A DNA stretch of 64,000 nt from Alkalicoccus halolimnae (GCF_008014775.2 NZ_CP144914.1:744001-808000), one strand, 5' to 3'; shown: positions 1 to 9,555, numbered from the stretch's first letter. Program-made: numbers and translations. The notes: a model not told the origin generated them from the letters alone.

Positions 1-1
1 T

Positions 2-1159
2 GCAAGTCTTCCCAACGTCCGGGACGGGCGGTTTTCCTATCAGTCCAACCCGACCTATTTTGGAGATATGACAAAAGCATTAGTGGAAGAAGGAGCTGTT
101 CTTATTGGCGGCTGCTGCGGGACAACGCCGGATCACATTAGAGAAATTCGGGCTGCCATTGAGCGTGACAACCTTACACCGGTCAAGCAGAAGCAGGTGC
201 GTACGAAAGCACGGCATCCCTTTGTGGAAGCGGAACCTCAGCTGCCGAAGCTGACAGACCTGAACGAAGGGGAAAAATCCGTTATCGTTGAGCTGGATCC
301 GCCAAAAGCGCTTTCCGGAGTTCCTTCCTTTATGGAAGGAGCCAGAGCGCTGACAGACTCAGGCGTGAATGCCGTTACACTTGCGGATAACTCTCTGGCA
401 TCCGCAAGAATTGATAATCTCGCCCTCGGCACGAAAATTAAAGATGCCGGAGCGAGACCGCTGCTCCACGTAGCCTGCAGAGACCGAAACATCATCGGTC
501 TTCAGTCTCATCTGCTTGGCATGCATGAACTTGGTATCCGCGACATTTTAGCGATTACAGGGGATCCTGCAAAAGTAGGAGACTTCCCGGGAGCTACTTC
601 CGTTTACGATATGTCCTCCATGGACTTGATCCGCCTGATCAAACAGCTGAATCAGGGCCAGTCTTTTTCCGGTAAGGATCTCGGGGCCAAAACTTCCTTT
701 ACTGTAGGTGCTGCTTTTAATGCGAACGCGCGCAGACTTGACCGGGAAGTGCAGCGTCTGGAGAAGAAAGTCGAAGCCGGAGCGGATTACTTTATGAGCC
801 AGCCTGTATACAGTTCAGAGCGGATTGAAGAAATAGCCGAAGCAGTCAAGCATCTCCCGGTTCCGGTTTATATCGGCATCATGCCTCTTGTGAGCAGTCG
901 AAACGCCGAATTCCTTCATCACGAAGTGCCGGGTATTAAATTAACCGATGAAGTGAGAGAACAGATGAGAAGTCTTTCCGGGGATCGGGAAGCCAGTGAA
1001 AAAGAAGGAATCCGCCTCGCGACAGAGCTGATCGATACTGCGATGAAGCACTTCTCGACGATTTATCTGATTACTCCGTTCTTACGCTACAATATTACCG
1101 AAACGCTGACCCGGCATATCCGCGCCCAGGAAAAGAGAACTGCAGGAAGCCGCGGGTAG
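2..1159 (+). CDS. yitJ: Bifunctional homocysteine S-methyltransferase / methylenetetrahydrofolate reductase, 3' part
   Basis: The reading frame is open from the left edge, so the true start lies outside the window; 385 codons are visible. The first part is the end of a homocysteine methyltransferase domain, shown by the zinc-ligand motif GGCCGTTPDHI. The rest, from about visible residue 75, is a methylenetetrahydrofolate reductase TIM barrel (ITGDPAKVGDFPGA and SQPVYSSERIEE are typical). Proteins of this two-domain type (YitJ of Bacillus subtilis) make 5-methyl-THF with FAD and NAD(P)H and can methylate homocysteine. It is followed after 28 bases by metH, which uses the methyl-THF, so the two very likely form one methionine operon. 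Any S-box leader would lie upstream of the window. Confidence 0.93.
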   Translation, partial: ASLPNVRDGRFSYQSNPTYFGDMTKALVEEGAVLIGGCCGTTPDHIREIRAAIERDNLTPVKQKQVRTKARHPFVEAEPQLPKLTDLNEGEKSVIVELDPPKALSGVPSFMEGARALTDSGVNAVTLADNSLASARIDNLALGTKIKDAGARPLLHVACRDRNIIGLQSHLLGMHELGIRDILAITGDPAKVGDFPGATSVYDMSSMDLIRLIKQLNQGQSFSGKDLGAKTSFTVGAAFNANARRLDREVQRLEKKVEAGADYFMSQPVYSSERIEEIAEAVKHLPVPVYIGIMPLVSSRNAEFLHHEVPGIKLTDEVREQMRSLSGDREASEKEGIRLATELIDTAMKHFSTIYLITPFLRYNITETLTRHIRAQEKRTAGSRG

Positions 1160-1187
1160 TGAATGCAGGAAGGAAGGGAAAACGAGC

Positions 1188-4100
1188 ATGACATTATTTG
1201 AAAAAGAACTGCAGTCCCGTATCCTGCTGCTCGATGGAGCGATGGGGACGATGCTGCAGGACGCAGATCTCTCTCCGGAAGATTTCGGTGGAGAGGAATA
1301 TGACGGGTGTAATGAATACCTGAACCTCGTCTCTCCGGATGTAATACGAACTATATACCGGGCTTATCTGGAGGCCGGGTCCGATATTATTGAAACAAAT
1401 ACGTTCGGGGCAACCTCCATTGTTCTTGCCGATTATGATCTTCAGGACGAAGCATATGAAATCAACGTCCGCGCCGCGGAAATTGCAGCGGAAGAAGCAA
1501 AGAAATTTTCCACACCGGAAAAGCCCCGCTTCGTTGCAGGAGCGATGGGTCCGACGACAAAATCTCTTTCTGTTACAGGGGGTACCACATTTGAAGAGCT
1601 CGCCGATACGTACTATGAGCAGGTCAGGGGCCTCGTCGATGGAGGGGCCGATCTGCTTTTAATGGAAACGAGCCAGGACATGCGTAACGTCAAAGCGGCT
1701 TACACAGCGATTGAACGGGCGGAAACGGAGTCCGGAAAGCGGATGCCTCTTATTATTTCCGGAACGATTGAACCGATGGGGACAACCCTTGCCGGACAGA
1801 GTATCGAGGCATTTTATATTTCCCTTGAACATATGAAGCCTACGGTTGTCGGACTTAACTGTGCAACGGGGCCTGAATTCATGCAGGATCACCTCCGCTC
1901 ATTGTCCGATCTTTCGACGACTTACGTCCACTGTTACCCGAACGCGGGGCTTCCGGACGAAGAAGGCCACTACCACGAATCACCAGCTATGCTTGCACAG
2001 AAATTGGAAGGGTTTGCCGAAAAAGGCTGGCTGAATGTCGTCGGAGGCTGCTGTGGAACGACCCCGGAACACATCCGCGTCATGGCAGAAACCCTCCAGG
2101 GCTATGAACCACGTAAGCTTCAGAAGGATCACCCGCACGTCGTATCGGGTATTGAGCCGCTGATCTATGATGAATCGATGCGTCCGCTCATGGTAGGGGA
2201 GAGAACGAATGTTATCGGTTCCAAAAAATTCAAGCGTCTCATCGCTGAAGAGAAGTTCGAGGAAGCATCAGAAATTGCACGGGCCCAGGTGAAAAAAGGG
2301 GCCCACGTTATTGATGCGTGTCTGGCGGACCCGGACCGTGATGAAATGGAAGATATGGAAAATTTCCTTAAGCAGGTCATTAACAAAGTGAAAGTGCCGC
2401 TCATGATCGATTCGACGGATGAGCACGTGATTGAAAAAGCACTCACCTACTCCCAGGGAAAAGCGATTATTAACTCGGTCAATCTCGAAGACGGGGAAGA
2501 GCGTTTTGAAGCTGTTGCCCCTCTGGCAAGGCGTTACGGGGCGGCGCTTGTCGTAGGAACGATTGACGAAGAGGGCATGGGAGTCACCGCTCAGCGCAAG
2601 CTCGATATTGCGCGCCGTTCCCATAAACTGCTGACAGAAAAGTATGGCATTCCTGCGAAAGACATTATTTTTGATCCGCTCGTCTTTCCTGTAGGAACCG
2701 GGGATGAACAGTATATCGGTTCGGCGGAAGCGACCGTCCAGGGAATCCGCCTCATCAAGGAAGATCTACCGGAATGTTTAACAATTCTTGGTGTGAGTAA
2801 TGTTTCTTTCGGTCTGCCGCCGCTCGGACGCGAAGTACTGAACGCGGCTTTTACTTATCACTGCACGCGTGCAGGTCTCGACTATGCAATTGTAAATACG
2901 GAAAAACTGGAGCGGTACGGTTCGGTATCTGAAGAAGAAAAAACCCTTGCCGATGAACTGCTGTTTGATACCAACGACGAGACACTGGCCACATTCACTG
3001 CTTTTTACCGGAAGAAGAAGCCAAAAGCGGAGCAGGCCCAGGCTACGATGACTCTGGAGGAGAGGCTGGCAGGCTATATCGTCGAAGGAACGAAAGAAGG
3101 CCTTTATGCAGATCTCGATAAAGCGCTGAAAGCATACGATGCTCCGCTCGATATTATTAACGGGCCGCTCATGACCGGAATGGACAAAGTTGGTAAACTG
3201 TTTAACGATAACGAGCTGATCGTGGCCGAAGTGCTCCAGAGTGCCGAAGCCATGAAGGCTGCCGTTGCCCACCTTGAACCCCACATGGAAGAAAAGAAAG
3301 ATGACAGGGGCAAAGGGAAAGTGATTCTCGCCACCGTTAAAGGAGACGTCCATGATATCGGCAAAAACCTCGTCGAGATCATCCTGAAAAACAACGGATT
3401 TTCGATTGTGAATCTGGGAATCAAAGTAGCTCCAAATGAATTGATATCAGCTATCGAAAAAGAGGACCCGGATATGGTCGGCCTCTCCGGACTGCTCGTT
3501 AAATCGACGCAGCAAATGGTGATAACCGCCAATGATCTCCGGGAAAGAGGGATTAACATTCCGATTCTTGTAGGCGGGGCTGCCTTAACACGCCGCTTCA
3601 CCGATACGAAAATAGCCAGAGAGTACGAAGGCATGGTTCTCTATGCGAAAGATGCGATGAACGGGCTGGATATTGCCAATAAGCTTGCGAAGCCGGCAGA
3701 ACGGCAGGAACTGGCTCAGGCGACGGTGGATAAGCAGGAAAAAGCTCAGCAGCGGGCAGCGGAGGAACTGGAGAAAAAACAATCCCAGACCGCAACAGCG
3801 ACAATGGAAGTTCCCGTGTCCGATGTGGCACAGGATGCTCCGCTTTACGTGCCGGAAGATTACAAGCCGCACATTCTCCGGGATTACAAACTGACCCACC
3901 TTTATCCGTATGTGAACATGCAGACGCTCCTCGGCTCCCATCTTGGACTCCAGGGAAATGTGAAACGGAAGCTCGACCGAAAAGACGAAAAAACGGAAGA
4001 GTTAAAGCAGCGCGTAGACGACTTTTTAGAGAAGGCAGACAAGGAACAGCTGCTTCAGGGTCACGGCATGTATCAGTTTTTCCCTGCCCAGTCGGACGGT

Positions 4101-4637
4101 GATTCTGTCATTGTGTATGATCCGGTCGATACGGATCGTGTGCTGGAAACCTTTACGTTCCCCCGACAGCAGAAACCACCTTATCTCTGTCTTGCAGACT
4201 TTCTGCGTTCGAAAGAGAGCGGGGTCATGGATCACGTCGGGTTCCTCGCTGTGACAGCCGGTAAAGGCGTTCGTGACTTGGCCGAAGCATCCAAAGAAGC
4301 AGGGGATTACATGGACAGTCATTTGATTCAGGCAGCAGCTCTGGAGCTTGCAGAAGGCTTTGCGGAGCGAGTCCACCAGATGATGCGTGATAAATGGGGA
4401 TTTCCGGATTCTCCGGATTTCACGATGCAGGAACGTTTCTCGGCAAAATATCAGGGAGTAAGAGTGTCCTTCGGGTATCCTGCCTGTCCGAATCTGGAAG
4501 ACCAGGAAAAACTGTTTAATCTGATCCAGCCGGGGACGATTGGGATGGAGCTGACCGACGGCTACATGATGGAACCGGAAGCAAGTGTTACCGCGATGGT
4601 ATTTGCCCACCCGGAAGGCCGATACTTCAGCGTCTGA
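1188..4637 (+). CDS. metH: Cobalamin-dependent methionine synthase
   Basis: At 1149 residues this is a full-length MetH. Domain order is normal. The homocysteine-binding barrel covers about residues 1-310, with zinc ligands near Cys225 (NCATGPEF) and in GGCCGTTPEH around 285-292. The pterin domain (about 330-600) contains VGERTNVIGSKKFK. The helical B12 cap (about 650-740) leads into the B12 domain with the base-off motif GDVHDIGKN, His about 722. The AdoMet reactivation domain begins near 890 and has GYPACPNLEDQEKLF close to the end. It transfers the methyl group of 5-methyl-THF to homocysteine through methylcobalamin in the cytoplasm. An AGGAAGG ribosome site precedes the ATG. A Glu/Gln/Lys-rich linker (about 850-880) joins the last two domains. 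Confidence 0.97.
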   Translation: MTLFEKELQSRILLLDGAMGTMLQDADLSPEDFGGEEYDGCNEYLNLVSPDVIRTIYRAYLEAGSDIIETNTFGATSIVLADYDLQDEAYEINVRAAEIAAEEAKKFSTPEKPRFVAGAMGPTTKSLSVTGGTTFEELADTYYEQVRGLVDGGADLLLMETSQDMRNVKAAYTAIERAETESGKRMPLIISGTIEPMGTTLAGQSIEAFYISLEHMKPTVVGLNCATGPEFMQDHLRSLSDLSTTYVHCYPNAGLPDEEGHYHESPAMLAQKLEGFAEKGWLNVVGGCCGTTPEHIRVMAETLQGYEPRKLQKDHPHVVSGIEPLIYDESMRPLMVGERTNVIGSKKFKRLIAEEKFEEASEIARAQVKKGAHVIDACLADPDRDEMEDMENFLKQVINKVKVPLMIDSTDEHVIEKALTYSQGKAIINSVNLEDGEERFEAVAPLARRYGAALVVGTIDEEGMGVTAQRKLDIARRSHKLLTEKYGIPAKDIIFDPLVFPVGTGDEQYIGSAEATVQGIRLIKEDLPECLTILGVSNVSFGLPPLGREVLNAAFTYHCTRAGLDYAIVNTEKLERYGSVSEEEKTLADELLFDTNDETLATFTAFYRKKKPKAEQAQATMTLEERLAGYIVEGTKEGLYADLDKALKAYDAPLDIINGPLMTGMDKVGKLFNDNELIVAEVLQSAEAMKAAVAHLEPHMEEKKDDRGKGKVILATVKGDVHDIGKNLVEIILKNNGFSIVNLGIKVAPNELISAIEKEDPDMVGLSGLLVKSTQQMVITANDLRERGINIPILVGGAALTRRFTDTKIAREYEGMVLYAKDAMNGLDIANKLAKPAERQELAQATVDKQEKAQQRAAEELEKKQSQTATATMEVPVSDVAQDAPLYVPEDYKPHILRDYKLTHLYPYVNMQTLLGSHLGLQGNVKRKLDRKDEKTEELKQRVDDFLEKADKEQLLQGHGMYQFFPAQSDGDSVIVYDPVDTDRVLETFTFPRQQKPPYLCLADFLRSKESGVMDHVGFLAVTAGKGVRDLAEASKEAGDYMDSHLIQAAALELAEGFAERVHQMMRDKWGFPDSPDFTMQERFSAKYQGVRVSFGYPACPNLEDQEKLFNLIQPGTIGMELTDGYMMEPEASVTAMVFAHPEGRYFSV

Positions 4638-4656
4638 TGACAGGAAGACTGGCACA

Positions 4657-4768
4657 GCACGTGCGGAGCCGGACAAGGCGTTAAAAAGCCTGTTAGACGG
4701 GGATGTGTCTAACAGGCTTTTGGCCGTGCGAAGCCGTGCTCTTATCCTTATGGGACAGCTCCTTTTAA
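4657..4768. repeat. About 110-bp dispersed repeat, copy 1, containing a terminator hairpin
   Basis: The segment matches the reverse complement of 46244-46353 along almost its whole length. Shared blocks include CCTGTTAGAC, GTCTAACAGGC, CGTGCGAAGCCGTGCTC and ATGGGACAGCTCCTTTT. Both copies lie just after the last gene of a plus-strand operon but point in opposite directions. The rest of the 4638-4940 gap shows nothing else recognisable. Confidence 0.85.
4683..4721 (+). terminator. Rho-independent terminator after metH
   Basis: The hairpin has arms AAAAAGCCTGTTAGAC and GTCTAACAGGCTTTT around a short loop. It lies 45 bases after the metH stop, inside the dispersed repeat. Confidence 0.8.
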
Positions 4769-4940
4769 GCTCTGGAAGCCCTTTTACTCAATTCAATATA
4801 TTTCTTATTATCATTTCCCGGAACAGTCTGTGTCGGACCGGCTGCGGCGATTGGTACGAGAGAAAGTTTTACAAGTAAACCTATTAGGGTACATGATTCT
4901 AAGTATGAACTAAATCTATCTATGATTGAGGTGAACAATA

Positions 4941-5351
4941 TTGTCAAATCCTGGTGGTTTTTGGATCCGGCTTGTAGGTTTCCTGCTTGATGCCATACTT
5001 ATAGGCGCTGTTGTATCTTTAACCGTTTTTCTTTTTGCGCTGGATACATCGAATCAAACGGTACAGACAGGTGAAAGTATCTTCACAATTATGTATTTTG
5101 TATTAGTGCCTGTTCTTTGGAGTGGATATACCTTCGGAAAGCGCATGGTCAGGGTTCGTATCGTAAAAAAAGATAATTCCAGTGTCACAATTGGAACGAT
5201 GCTGCTTCGATATGTAGTGACAGGATTGATTTATGGAATTTCGTTTGGTATTGCCTTTGTCGTCTCCGTTTTCATGGTCGCACTGCGAAAAGACAAGCGG
5301 GCCCTTCACGATCTTATCGCGGGGACGTATGTGACGTATAATAAACCATAG
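4941..5351 (+). CDS. RDD family membrane protein
   Basis: This 136-residue protein starts at TTG, 8 bases after a GAGGTG ribosome site (MSNPGGFWIRLVGFLLDAIL). The opening has the family's RxxGFLLDxIL signature with its Arg and Asp, and later RYVVTGLIYG and KRALHDLIAGTYV match the end of RDD domains. Three hydrophobic segments are visible (about 10-30, 48-65, 98-120). RDD proteins are small inner-membrane proteins of mostly unknown role; some act as Na+(Li+,K+)/H+ antiporters in salt-tolerant bacilli. Substrate and role here are not determined. It seems to be transcribed alone. Confidence 0.8.
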   Translation: MSNPGGFWIRLVGFLLDAILIGAVVSLTVFLFALDTSNQTVQTGESIFTIMYFVLVPVLWSGYTFGKRMVRVRIVKKDNSSVTIGTMLLRYVVTGLIYGISFGIAFVVSVFMVALRKDKRALHDLIAGTYVTYNKP

Positions 5352-5532
5352 ACTTTCTTAACGTTGGACATTCCGAAAAAAACCGCCGCCCCAAAACAAT
5401 GCTATCATTTTACGGGCATTAGCACAGATGGAGTCTCCGAAGATGCGGTTAAATATGATTGAGGGCTGGACCTTCAGCCGTCACGCAGTTAAGAAAACAA
5501 TCGGAAAACTATCAAAAAAGGAGGGTCTATCT

Positions 5533-5679
5533 TTGGATCCACTCACGCTGATCGTACTCGTAGTTATTATTGTGCTGTTCTTCCCGCTGTTTATGCGTGG
5601 AATAGGGTGTCTGCTGAAGACAATTGTAACTGTTGTGTTAATCGCAGCTGCTTTTATTTTCATTACGCAGCTGATATGA
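5533..5679 (+). CDS. Small membrane protein of unknown function
   Basis: The gene encodes 48 residues from a TTG start placed 7 bases after a strong AAGGAGGG site at 5518-5525. An in-frame ATG at 5428 is less likely because nothing like a ribosome site precedes it. The product begins MDPLTLIVLVVIIVLFFPLF and is almost entirely hydrophobic, with two probable membrane spans (about 4-20 and 27-46) separated by MRGIGC. It ends just before a good terminator, which supports it being expressed. No family is recognised. Confidence 0.6.
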   Translation: MDPLTLIVLVVIIVLFFPLFMRGIGCLLKTIVTVVLIAAAFIFITQLI

Positions 5680-5686
5680 ATGCAGG

Positions 5687-5719
5687 TAAAAGGCGGTCCC
5701 GGTATGGGGCCGCCTTTTA
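5687..5719 (+). terminator. Rho-independent terminator
   Basis: The stem arms AAAAGGCGG and CCGCCTTTT, extended by CCC/GGG pairs around GGTAT, sit 8 bases after the small membrane-protein gene. The arms end in A and T runs, so it may also serve the minus-strand catE-like gene. Confidence 0.8.
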
Positions 5720-5778
5720 CTGCAGTTTGAAATTATGAGTCTTCACGAAACATTCGAAAGGGGAGCTGACCATATCAT

Positions 5779-6627
5779 TTACTTCACGGCCAGTACGGAT
5801 TGAATGCCGGCAGGATCTGTTACATAGACCAAATTCTCTTCCGTTGTCACTTTCATCTCTTTTCGGCGCAGTTTGTTTACGACGAGGGAACGTACCTCCC
5901 GATCGGGATAGACAATGGTAAAGTGCTTTAATCCGGTTTCTTCCTGCCCAAGTGGTAAAGTACTGGTGCCTCCCCATGTGTTCACAGCGAGATGATGATG
6001 ATATCCTCCAGAGGATAAAAAGGAAGCATGACTGCCAAGATGTGCCGTTTCGTTAAACTCCAGTCCTTCTTTATAAAAAGATCTGGCTTCATTTAAATGA
6101 TTTACCTGCAGATGAATATGACCGAGAATGGTATTAGGAGGCATTTTTGTGAAGGGCACGGCGTCCCTCAGCAGACTTTCCGCATCCAGCGGTTCTGTCA
6201 CCATAGCAACTTTCCCGTTTTCCCATTTCCAGTTCTCTGCAGGACGGTCACAATAAAGTTCAAGACCATTCCCCTCCGGATCAGCGAGATAGAGAGCCTC
6301 ACTTACATGATGGTCAGATGCTCCCTGCAAAGGATAGTTATTTTCGAGGAGGCGCTGAAGAATACCTCCGAGCGAGGCCCGGTCCGGCAGTAAAAAGGCA
6401 ATATGAAAAAGCCCTGTACGGGAACGGGCAGGTTTATTATAAAAGGGGGAGGAATGAAGGGTGAGAAGCGGCGTACTTCCATCAGCTGTGAGGACAGCTT
6501 TATTCGAAGAATACTGCAATACTGAAAAGCCGAGTGTTTTTTCATAAAAAGCTGTTGTCGTTTCCAAATCCTTTACTTTCAGTGCGGCTTCAGAAACATA
6601 GAGAGCAGGTGGTGAGTGAAACGTCAT
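5779..6627 (-). CDS. catE: VOC family protein, CatE-like catechol-2,3-dioxygenase
   Basis: The 282 residues form two vicinal-oxygen-chelate modules, about 7-130 and 163-280, the length and layout of B. subtilis CatE. Metal-ligand candidates are His in FHIAFLLP and GHIHLQV, His in YHHHLAVNTW and Glu in NGLELYCD. CatE-type enzymes open catechol rings with Fe2+ and O2; many relatives have no proven substrate, so the exact reaction is inferred. A GGAGGC ribosome site lies before the ATG. It is a single-gene unit with no aromatic-degradation genes nearby, which fits a detoxifying role. Confidence 0.75.
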   Translation of the reverse strand: MTFHSPPALYVSEAALKVKDLETTTAFYEKTLGFSVLQYSSNKAVLTADGSTPLLTLHSSPFYNKPARSRTGLFHIAFLLPDRASLGGILQRLLENNYPLQGASDHHVSEALYLADPEGNGLELYCDRPAENWKWENGKVAMVTEPLDAESLLRDAVPFTKMPPNTILGHIHLQVNHLNEARSFYKEGLEFNETAHLGSHASFLSSGGYHHHLAVNTWGGTSTLPLGQEETGLKHFTIVYPDREVRSLVVNKLRRKEMKVTTEENLVYVTDPAGIQSVLAVK

Positions 6628-6717
6628 GAGAAAGCCTCCTTGCGAAAATAAGTTATATACTTATTATAAGTTAGTGGATAGGGAAGTGCCACCTGTTTGC
6701 AGAAGAAGAAAAACGGA

Positions 6718-6749
6718 AACCGGCTGCTGGAATATTCCAGCAGCCGGTT
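6718..6749 (-). terminator. Palindromic terminator after the sortase gene
   Basis: This is a perfect 32-base palindrome (AACCGGCTGCTGGAAT and its complement) without an unpaired loop. On the minus strand it is followed by the T-rich run TTTCCGTTTTTC. Confidence 0.75.
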
Positions 6750-6757
6750 CGAAAGAG

Positions 6758-7471
6758 CTATTCAATTTCGGTTACATTTGTTAACGGAGCTTCAATAATA
6801 TAACGGTCTGGAGCAGCGCCGATAAAGTTGAACGGGTAGCAGGTCGTTAACGTTAAAACAGGTTCATCTTTACTCACGATAACGGTTCGATCTTCGGCGT
6901 CTGTAATCCACGTTTTTTGAATTTCATACTCATACTGTACGTCTTCAAACTGCACATACATTTTCGCACCGTCTTCCAGGTCGCCGAGTTCGCGGAAAAC
7001 GGTGTCCCGGTGCCCGGAAAGGACAGTGTGCTTCATGCTGTCAGGAGGAGTAGTATAGTCACCTTCGTGGTAACCAACGCCTTGAGTAAGAGTATCTTCA
7101 TCCGTACCCCAGTAAATCGGATATTTCATATCGATGTCCGGGATAAGCAGAGTACCAATTTCTTCGCCTTTTTCGTACTCGTCATAGCTGCGCGGTTCCG
7201 GCGGTTCTGCAGGTTCTTCTTTTACGTCATTTTCTGCTTCCTCTTCTTCCGGGACCTCTTTTGAACTATCCGGCATTTCTTCCTGCTGCTGATTATTCTC
7301 TTCTGTGGCCATGTCAGGCACATTATTTTCCGCAGAAACGGTCATGAGGTCGTCAGCAGTCATTTCTTCGCCGGAAGAGGCCTGCGATATCCAGTTATAA
7401 CCATTAACCCCGGCAATAATTACTCCGGCTGCTATTAATACGGATGCCAGCATTTTTCTCAAGACTTTCAA
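6758..7471 (-). CDS. Class D sortase
   Basis: The 237-residue protein has one N-terminal membrane segment (about 7-24). A long, very acidic Glu/Pro/Asn-rich stalk covers about 35-100, and the sortase beta-barrel follows. The catalytic triad is visible: His154 in LSGHRD, Cys211 in TLTTCYPF and Arg223 in PDRYII. These motifs fit class D sortases of bacilli, which anchor proteins carrying LPxTA-like signals to peptidoglycan on the outer face of the membrane. An Asn-rich protein with a sorting-like C-terminus is encoded 111 bases upstream on the same strand, and a second candidate substrate is at 59813-60406. Confidence 0.88.
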   Translation of the reverse strand: MKVLRKMLASVLIAAGVIIAGVNGYNWISQASSGEEMTADDLMTVSAENNVPDMATEENNQQQEEMPDSSKEVPEEEEAENDVKEEPAEPPEPRSYDEYEKGEEIGTLLIPDIDMKYPIYWGTDEDTLTQGVGYHEGDYTTPPDSMKHTVLSGHRDTVFRELGDLEDGAKMYVQFEDVQYEYEIQKTWITDAEDRTVIVSKDEPVLTLTTCYPFNFIGAAPDRYIIEAPLTNVTEIE

Positions 7472-7582
7472 CCTCCTTTCTTCAAGGAAAAAACTCCGCC
7501 GCTTCCCCGGGAAAACCTTTCTCCCTGTGGAAAAAGGCAGCGGTTACCAGAGGGAGCAGGGATGTTGATCGATAAAATGAAG

Positions 7583-7882
7583 TCAGACCACTGCCTTTTT
7601 TCTCATAAGCATGAAAGCACCGGCTGAATCAAAGAGCCTTCCGAGAAAAGGTGCTGCCAAGTATGCAGTAGAAGGAGCAGGCAGTTCGTTACCTTCATTT
7701 TCATTGTAGTTATTCCAATTGTCGTTATTATTATTATAATTGTTATAAGCGTTGTTGTCATTATTATTGATGTAGTTGTTATTGTTGTCTGCGTTGTTGT
7801 TATTCATACCATCATCGTGGCTGTCCGCTGATGCTGAAGCAAAAGAAAGGCCAAACAGTAAAAACGGACTTAACGACATCAT
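7583..7882 (-). CDS. Asn-rich secreted protein with a degenerate sorting signal
   Basis: The 99-residue protein has a short signal peptide (about 1-19), an Asn/Asp/Tyr linker (26-65), then LPAPSTAYL at 67-75, a C-terminal hydrophobic stretch and the basic tail MRKKAVV. The end resembles that of the Excalibur protein at 59813-60406; both share GNE, ST-Y, and SAGAFML or GAGAFML. The start is ATGATG behind GAGGAG. It lies upstream of a class D sortase, so it is probably a cell-wall-anchored substrate. The sorting motif is imperfect (LPAPS, not LPxTA), and Arg82 and Asp85 interrupt the hydrophobic segment, so anchoring may be weak or lost. No globular domain is present. Confidence 0.65.
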   Translation of the reverse strand: MMSLSPFLLFGLSFASASADSHDDGMNNNNADNNNNYINNNDNNAYNNYNNNNDNWNNYNENEGNELPAPSTAYLAAPFLGRLFDSAGAFMLMRKKAVV

Positions 7883-8125
7883 GGTAAGCGTTCTCCTCGT
7901 TGTTTTTCCATCTTACGTATTTTTATCCATGTCCACTCGTATTCCGCTTCCCGCTTATAGGAAAGAGAAAACCATAAATTGTAAAAATGCTGAAAATATA
8001 TAAGTGATTGTTATCACAAATGGCGAAAGAATTCGGCCATTTTGAGAAAAGAGGATATCTGAAAGTCCAGGAAAGAATGTGCAGGAACCAGGCTGTTGAA
8101 AAAGTATTTTTTCTGTATTTTTATC

Positions 8126-8460
8126 CATGGGGCTGTTTCCACCTTACATGGTCGCTTTCCGGAGGGAACTCTCTCAGCTAACCTGCCTTTGGCAGGTGGA
8201 TCTTCGAATCGTTCTATGTCCTCCAGGAGTCGACCATCCGGCTCCAACAGCCCCATGGATAAAGGGTTGTCTTACGAAAGCAAAGATAGAACACTGCTGT
8301 CGCTCCTGAAAACCCCTATTTTCTCCGAAGGGTCCGGCGGAGACGCCAGTGGGATATAAGCGCAGTCTGAAGATCATTTCCCCTGCCCTGGAGGCAGGGG
8401 AAATAGCTGAAGACAAGCCCCACGGCAAGCTTCCGCCGGTAAGCGAAGGAGAAAATACAA
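8126..8460. repeat. Dispersed imperfect-hairpin repeats
   Basis: Two adjacent units fill most of the 7883-8622 gap. Unit one (8126-8258) is bounded by CCATGGGGCTGTT and AACAGCCCCATGG and contains CGCTTTCCGGAGG. Unit two (about 8345-8460) contains CAGTCTGAAGATC, AGCTGAAGACAAGCCCCACGG and TTCCGCCGGTAAGCGAAGG, which recur reversed at 28370-28470. No credible gene lies here; the open frames have no ribosome sites. Confidence 0.75.
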
Positions 8461-8622
8461 ATAAAAAAATAAATATACCTCTTTTTTCACTAAATCCACA
8501 CTCTGAGGAACGGTCATTCTTTTCTGAAATGAAGCCGGTTAATTCCAGCAGGAGCTGGAACGTTTTCCCCCCTCATGATAAAATGGGACGGGATATAATA
8601 TTGAATTAAAGGAGCGGTAAAT

Positions 8623-9555
8623 ATGAGTGAAAATAAAATTCTTGTGTTCGGTCACAAAAGCCCGGATACCGATACGATTTGTTCTGCACTGGTATACGCA
8701 GATTTGAAAAATCAGCTTGGAGAAGAGGCAGAAGCTGTCCGGCTCGGAGAAGTTGGTGCAGAAACGCAGTATGCACTCGATTATTTTCATGCTGAAGCAC
8801 CGCGGAGGGTCGACACCGTATCGAACGAAACAGACAAAGTGATTCTCGTTGACCACAATGAATTTCAGCAGAGTGCTGACGATATTAAAGACGTTCAGAT
8901 TCTTGAAGTCATCGATCACCACCGGATTGCTAACTTTGAAACGGAAGGGCCTCTCTATTTCCGGGCTGAGCCTGTAGGCTGCACGGCAACGATTCTAAAC
9001 AAGCTTTATAAAGAAAACGGGATCAACGTCAGCAAGAAAATGGCTGGCTTAATGGTTTCTTCCATTGTTTCGGATTCTCTTCTGTTCAAATCACCTACCT
9101 GTACGGAAGAAGATGTGCAGGCAGCGAAGGAACTCGCTGAGAAAGCAGATATTAATCTTGAAGAATACGGCCTGGAAATGTTGAAAGCGGGAGCTGACAT
9201 GAGCAGTAAATCGGTTGAGCAGCTTCTCACAATGGATGCAAAAGAATTCACGATGGGCAGTCACACTGTAAAGGTTGCCCAGGTAAATGTTGTAGACGCG
9301 GATGACGTTCTCAGCCGAAAAGACGAGGTGCTGAAATCGATGCAGCAGGAAGTGGACAGCAACGGCTACGGTCTGTTTGCACTTGCCGTAACCGATATTC
9401 TTTCCAACGATTCCGTTCTCCTTACATCCGGAGAGCAGGAAGCAGCGGTTCACAGTGCCTTTAATGTAAAGCTGGAGAACCATGAGGCGGTGCTCGAAGG
9501 AGTAGTCTCCCGCAAAAAACAAATCGTACCGCCGTTAACAAACGCCCTCTCTTAA
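8623..9555 (+). CDS. ppaC: Manganese-dependent inorganic pyrophosphatase
   Basis: At 310 residues this is the usual size for a family II (DHH) pyrophosphatase. Metal-binding motifs are GHKSPDTDT (His11, Asp15, Asp17), ILVDHNEF and VIDHHRI, and the C-terminal DHHA2 domain ends in [10 protein letters not shown]. It hydrolyses pyrophosphate to two phosphates in the cytoplasm and so drives biosynthetic reactions. An AAAGGAGCGG site precedes the ATG by 7 bases. It appears to be monocistronic and ends before a hairpin at 9651. Confidence 0.97.
   Translation: MSENKILVFGHKSPDTDTICSALVYADLKNQLGEEAEAVRLGEVGAETQYALDYFHAEAPRRVDTVSNETDKVILVDHNEFQQSADDIKDVQILEVIDHHRIANFETEGPLYFRAEPVGCTATILNKLYKENGINVSKKMAGLMVSSIVSDSLLFKSPTCTEEDVQAAKELAEKADINLEEYGLEMLKAGADMSSKSVEQLLTMDAKEFTMGSHTVKVAQVNVVDADDVLSRKDEVLKSMQQEVDSNGYGLFALAVTDILSNDSVLLTSGEQEAAVHSAFNVKLENHEAVLEGVVSRKKQIVPPLTNALS

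Noticed and set aside
2268..3634. Several 90-190 codon frames on the minus strand inside metH.
   Set aside because: They overlap a clear full-length methionine synthase and show no protein motifs.
7690..7810. Low-complexity GTTATT-rich DNA that could be a satellite repeat.
   Set aside because: It is explained by Asn codons on the opposite strand of a real gene with a ribosome site and signal peptide; the same holds at 59935-60125.
8096..8359. 87-codon and similar frames in the gap before ppaC.
   Set aside because: They follow the arms of the dispersed hairpin repeat and lack start signals.
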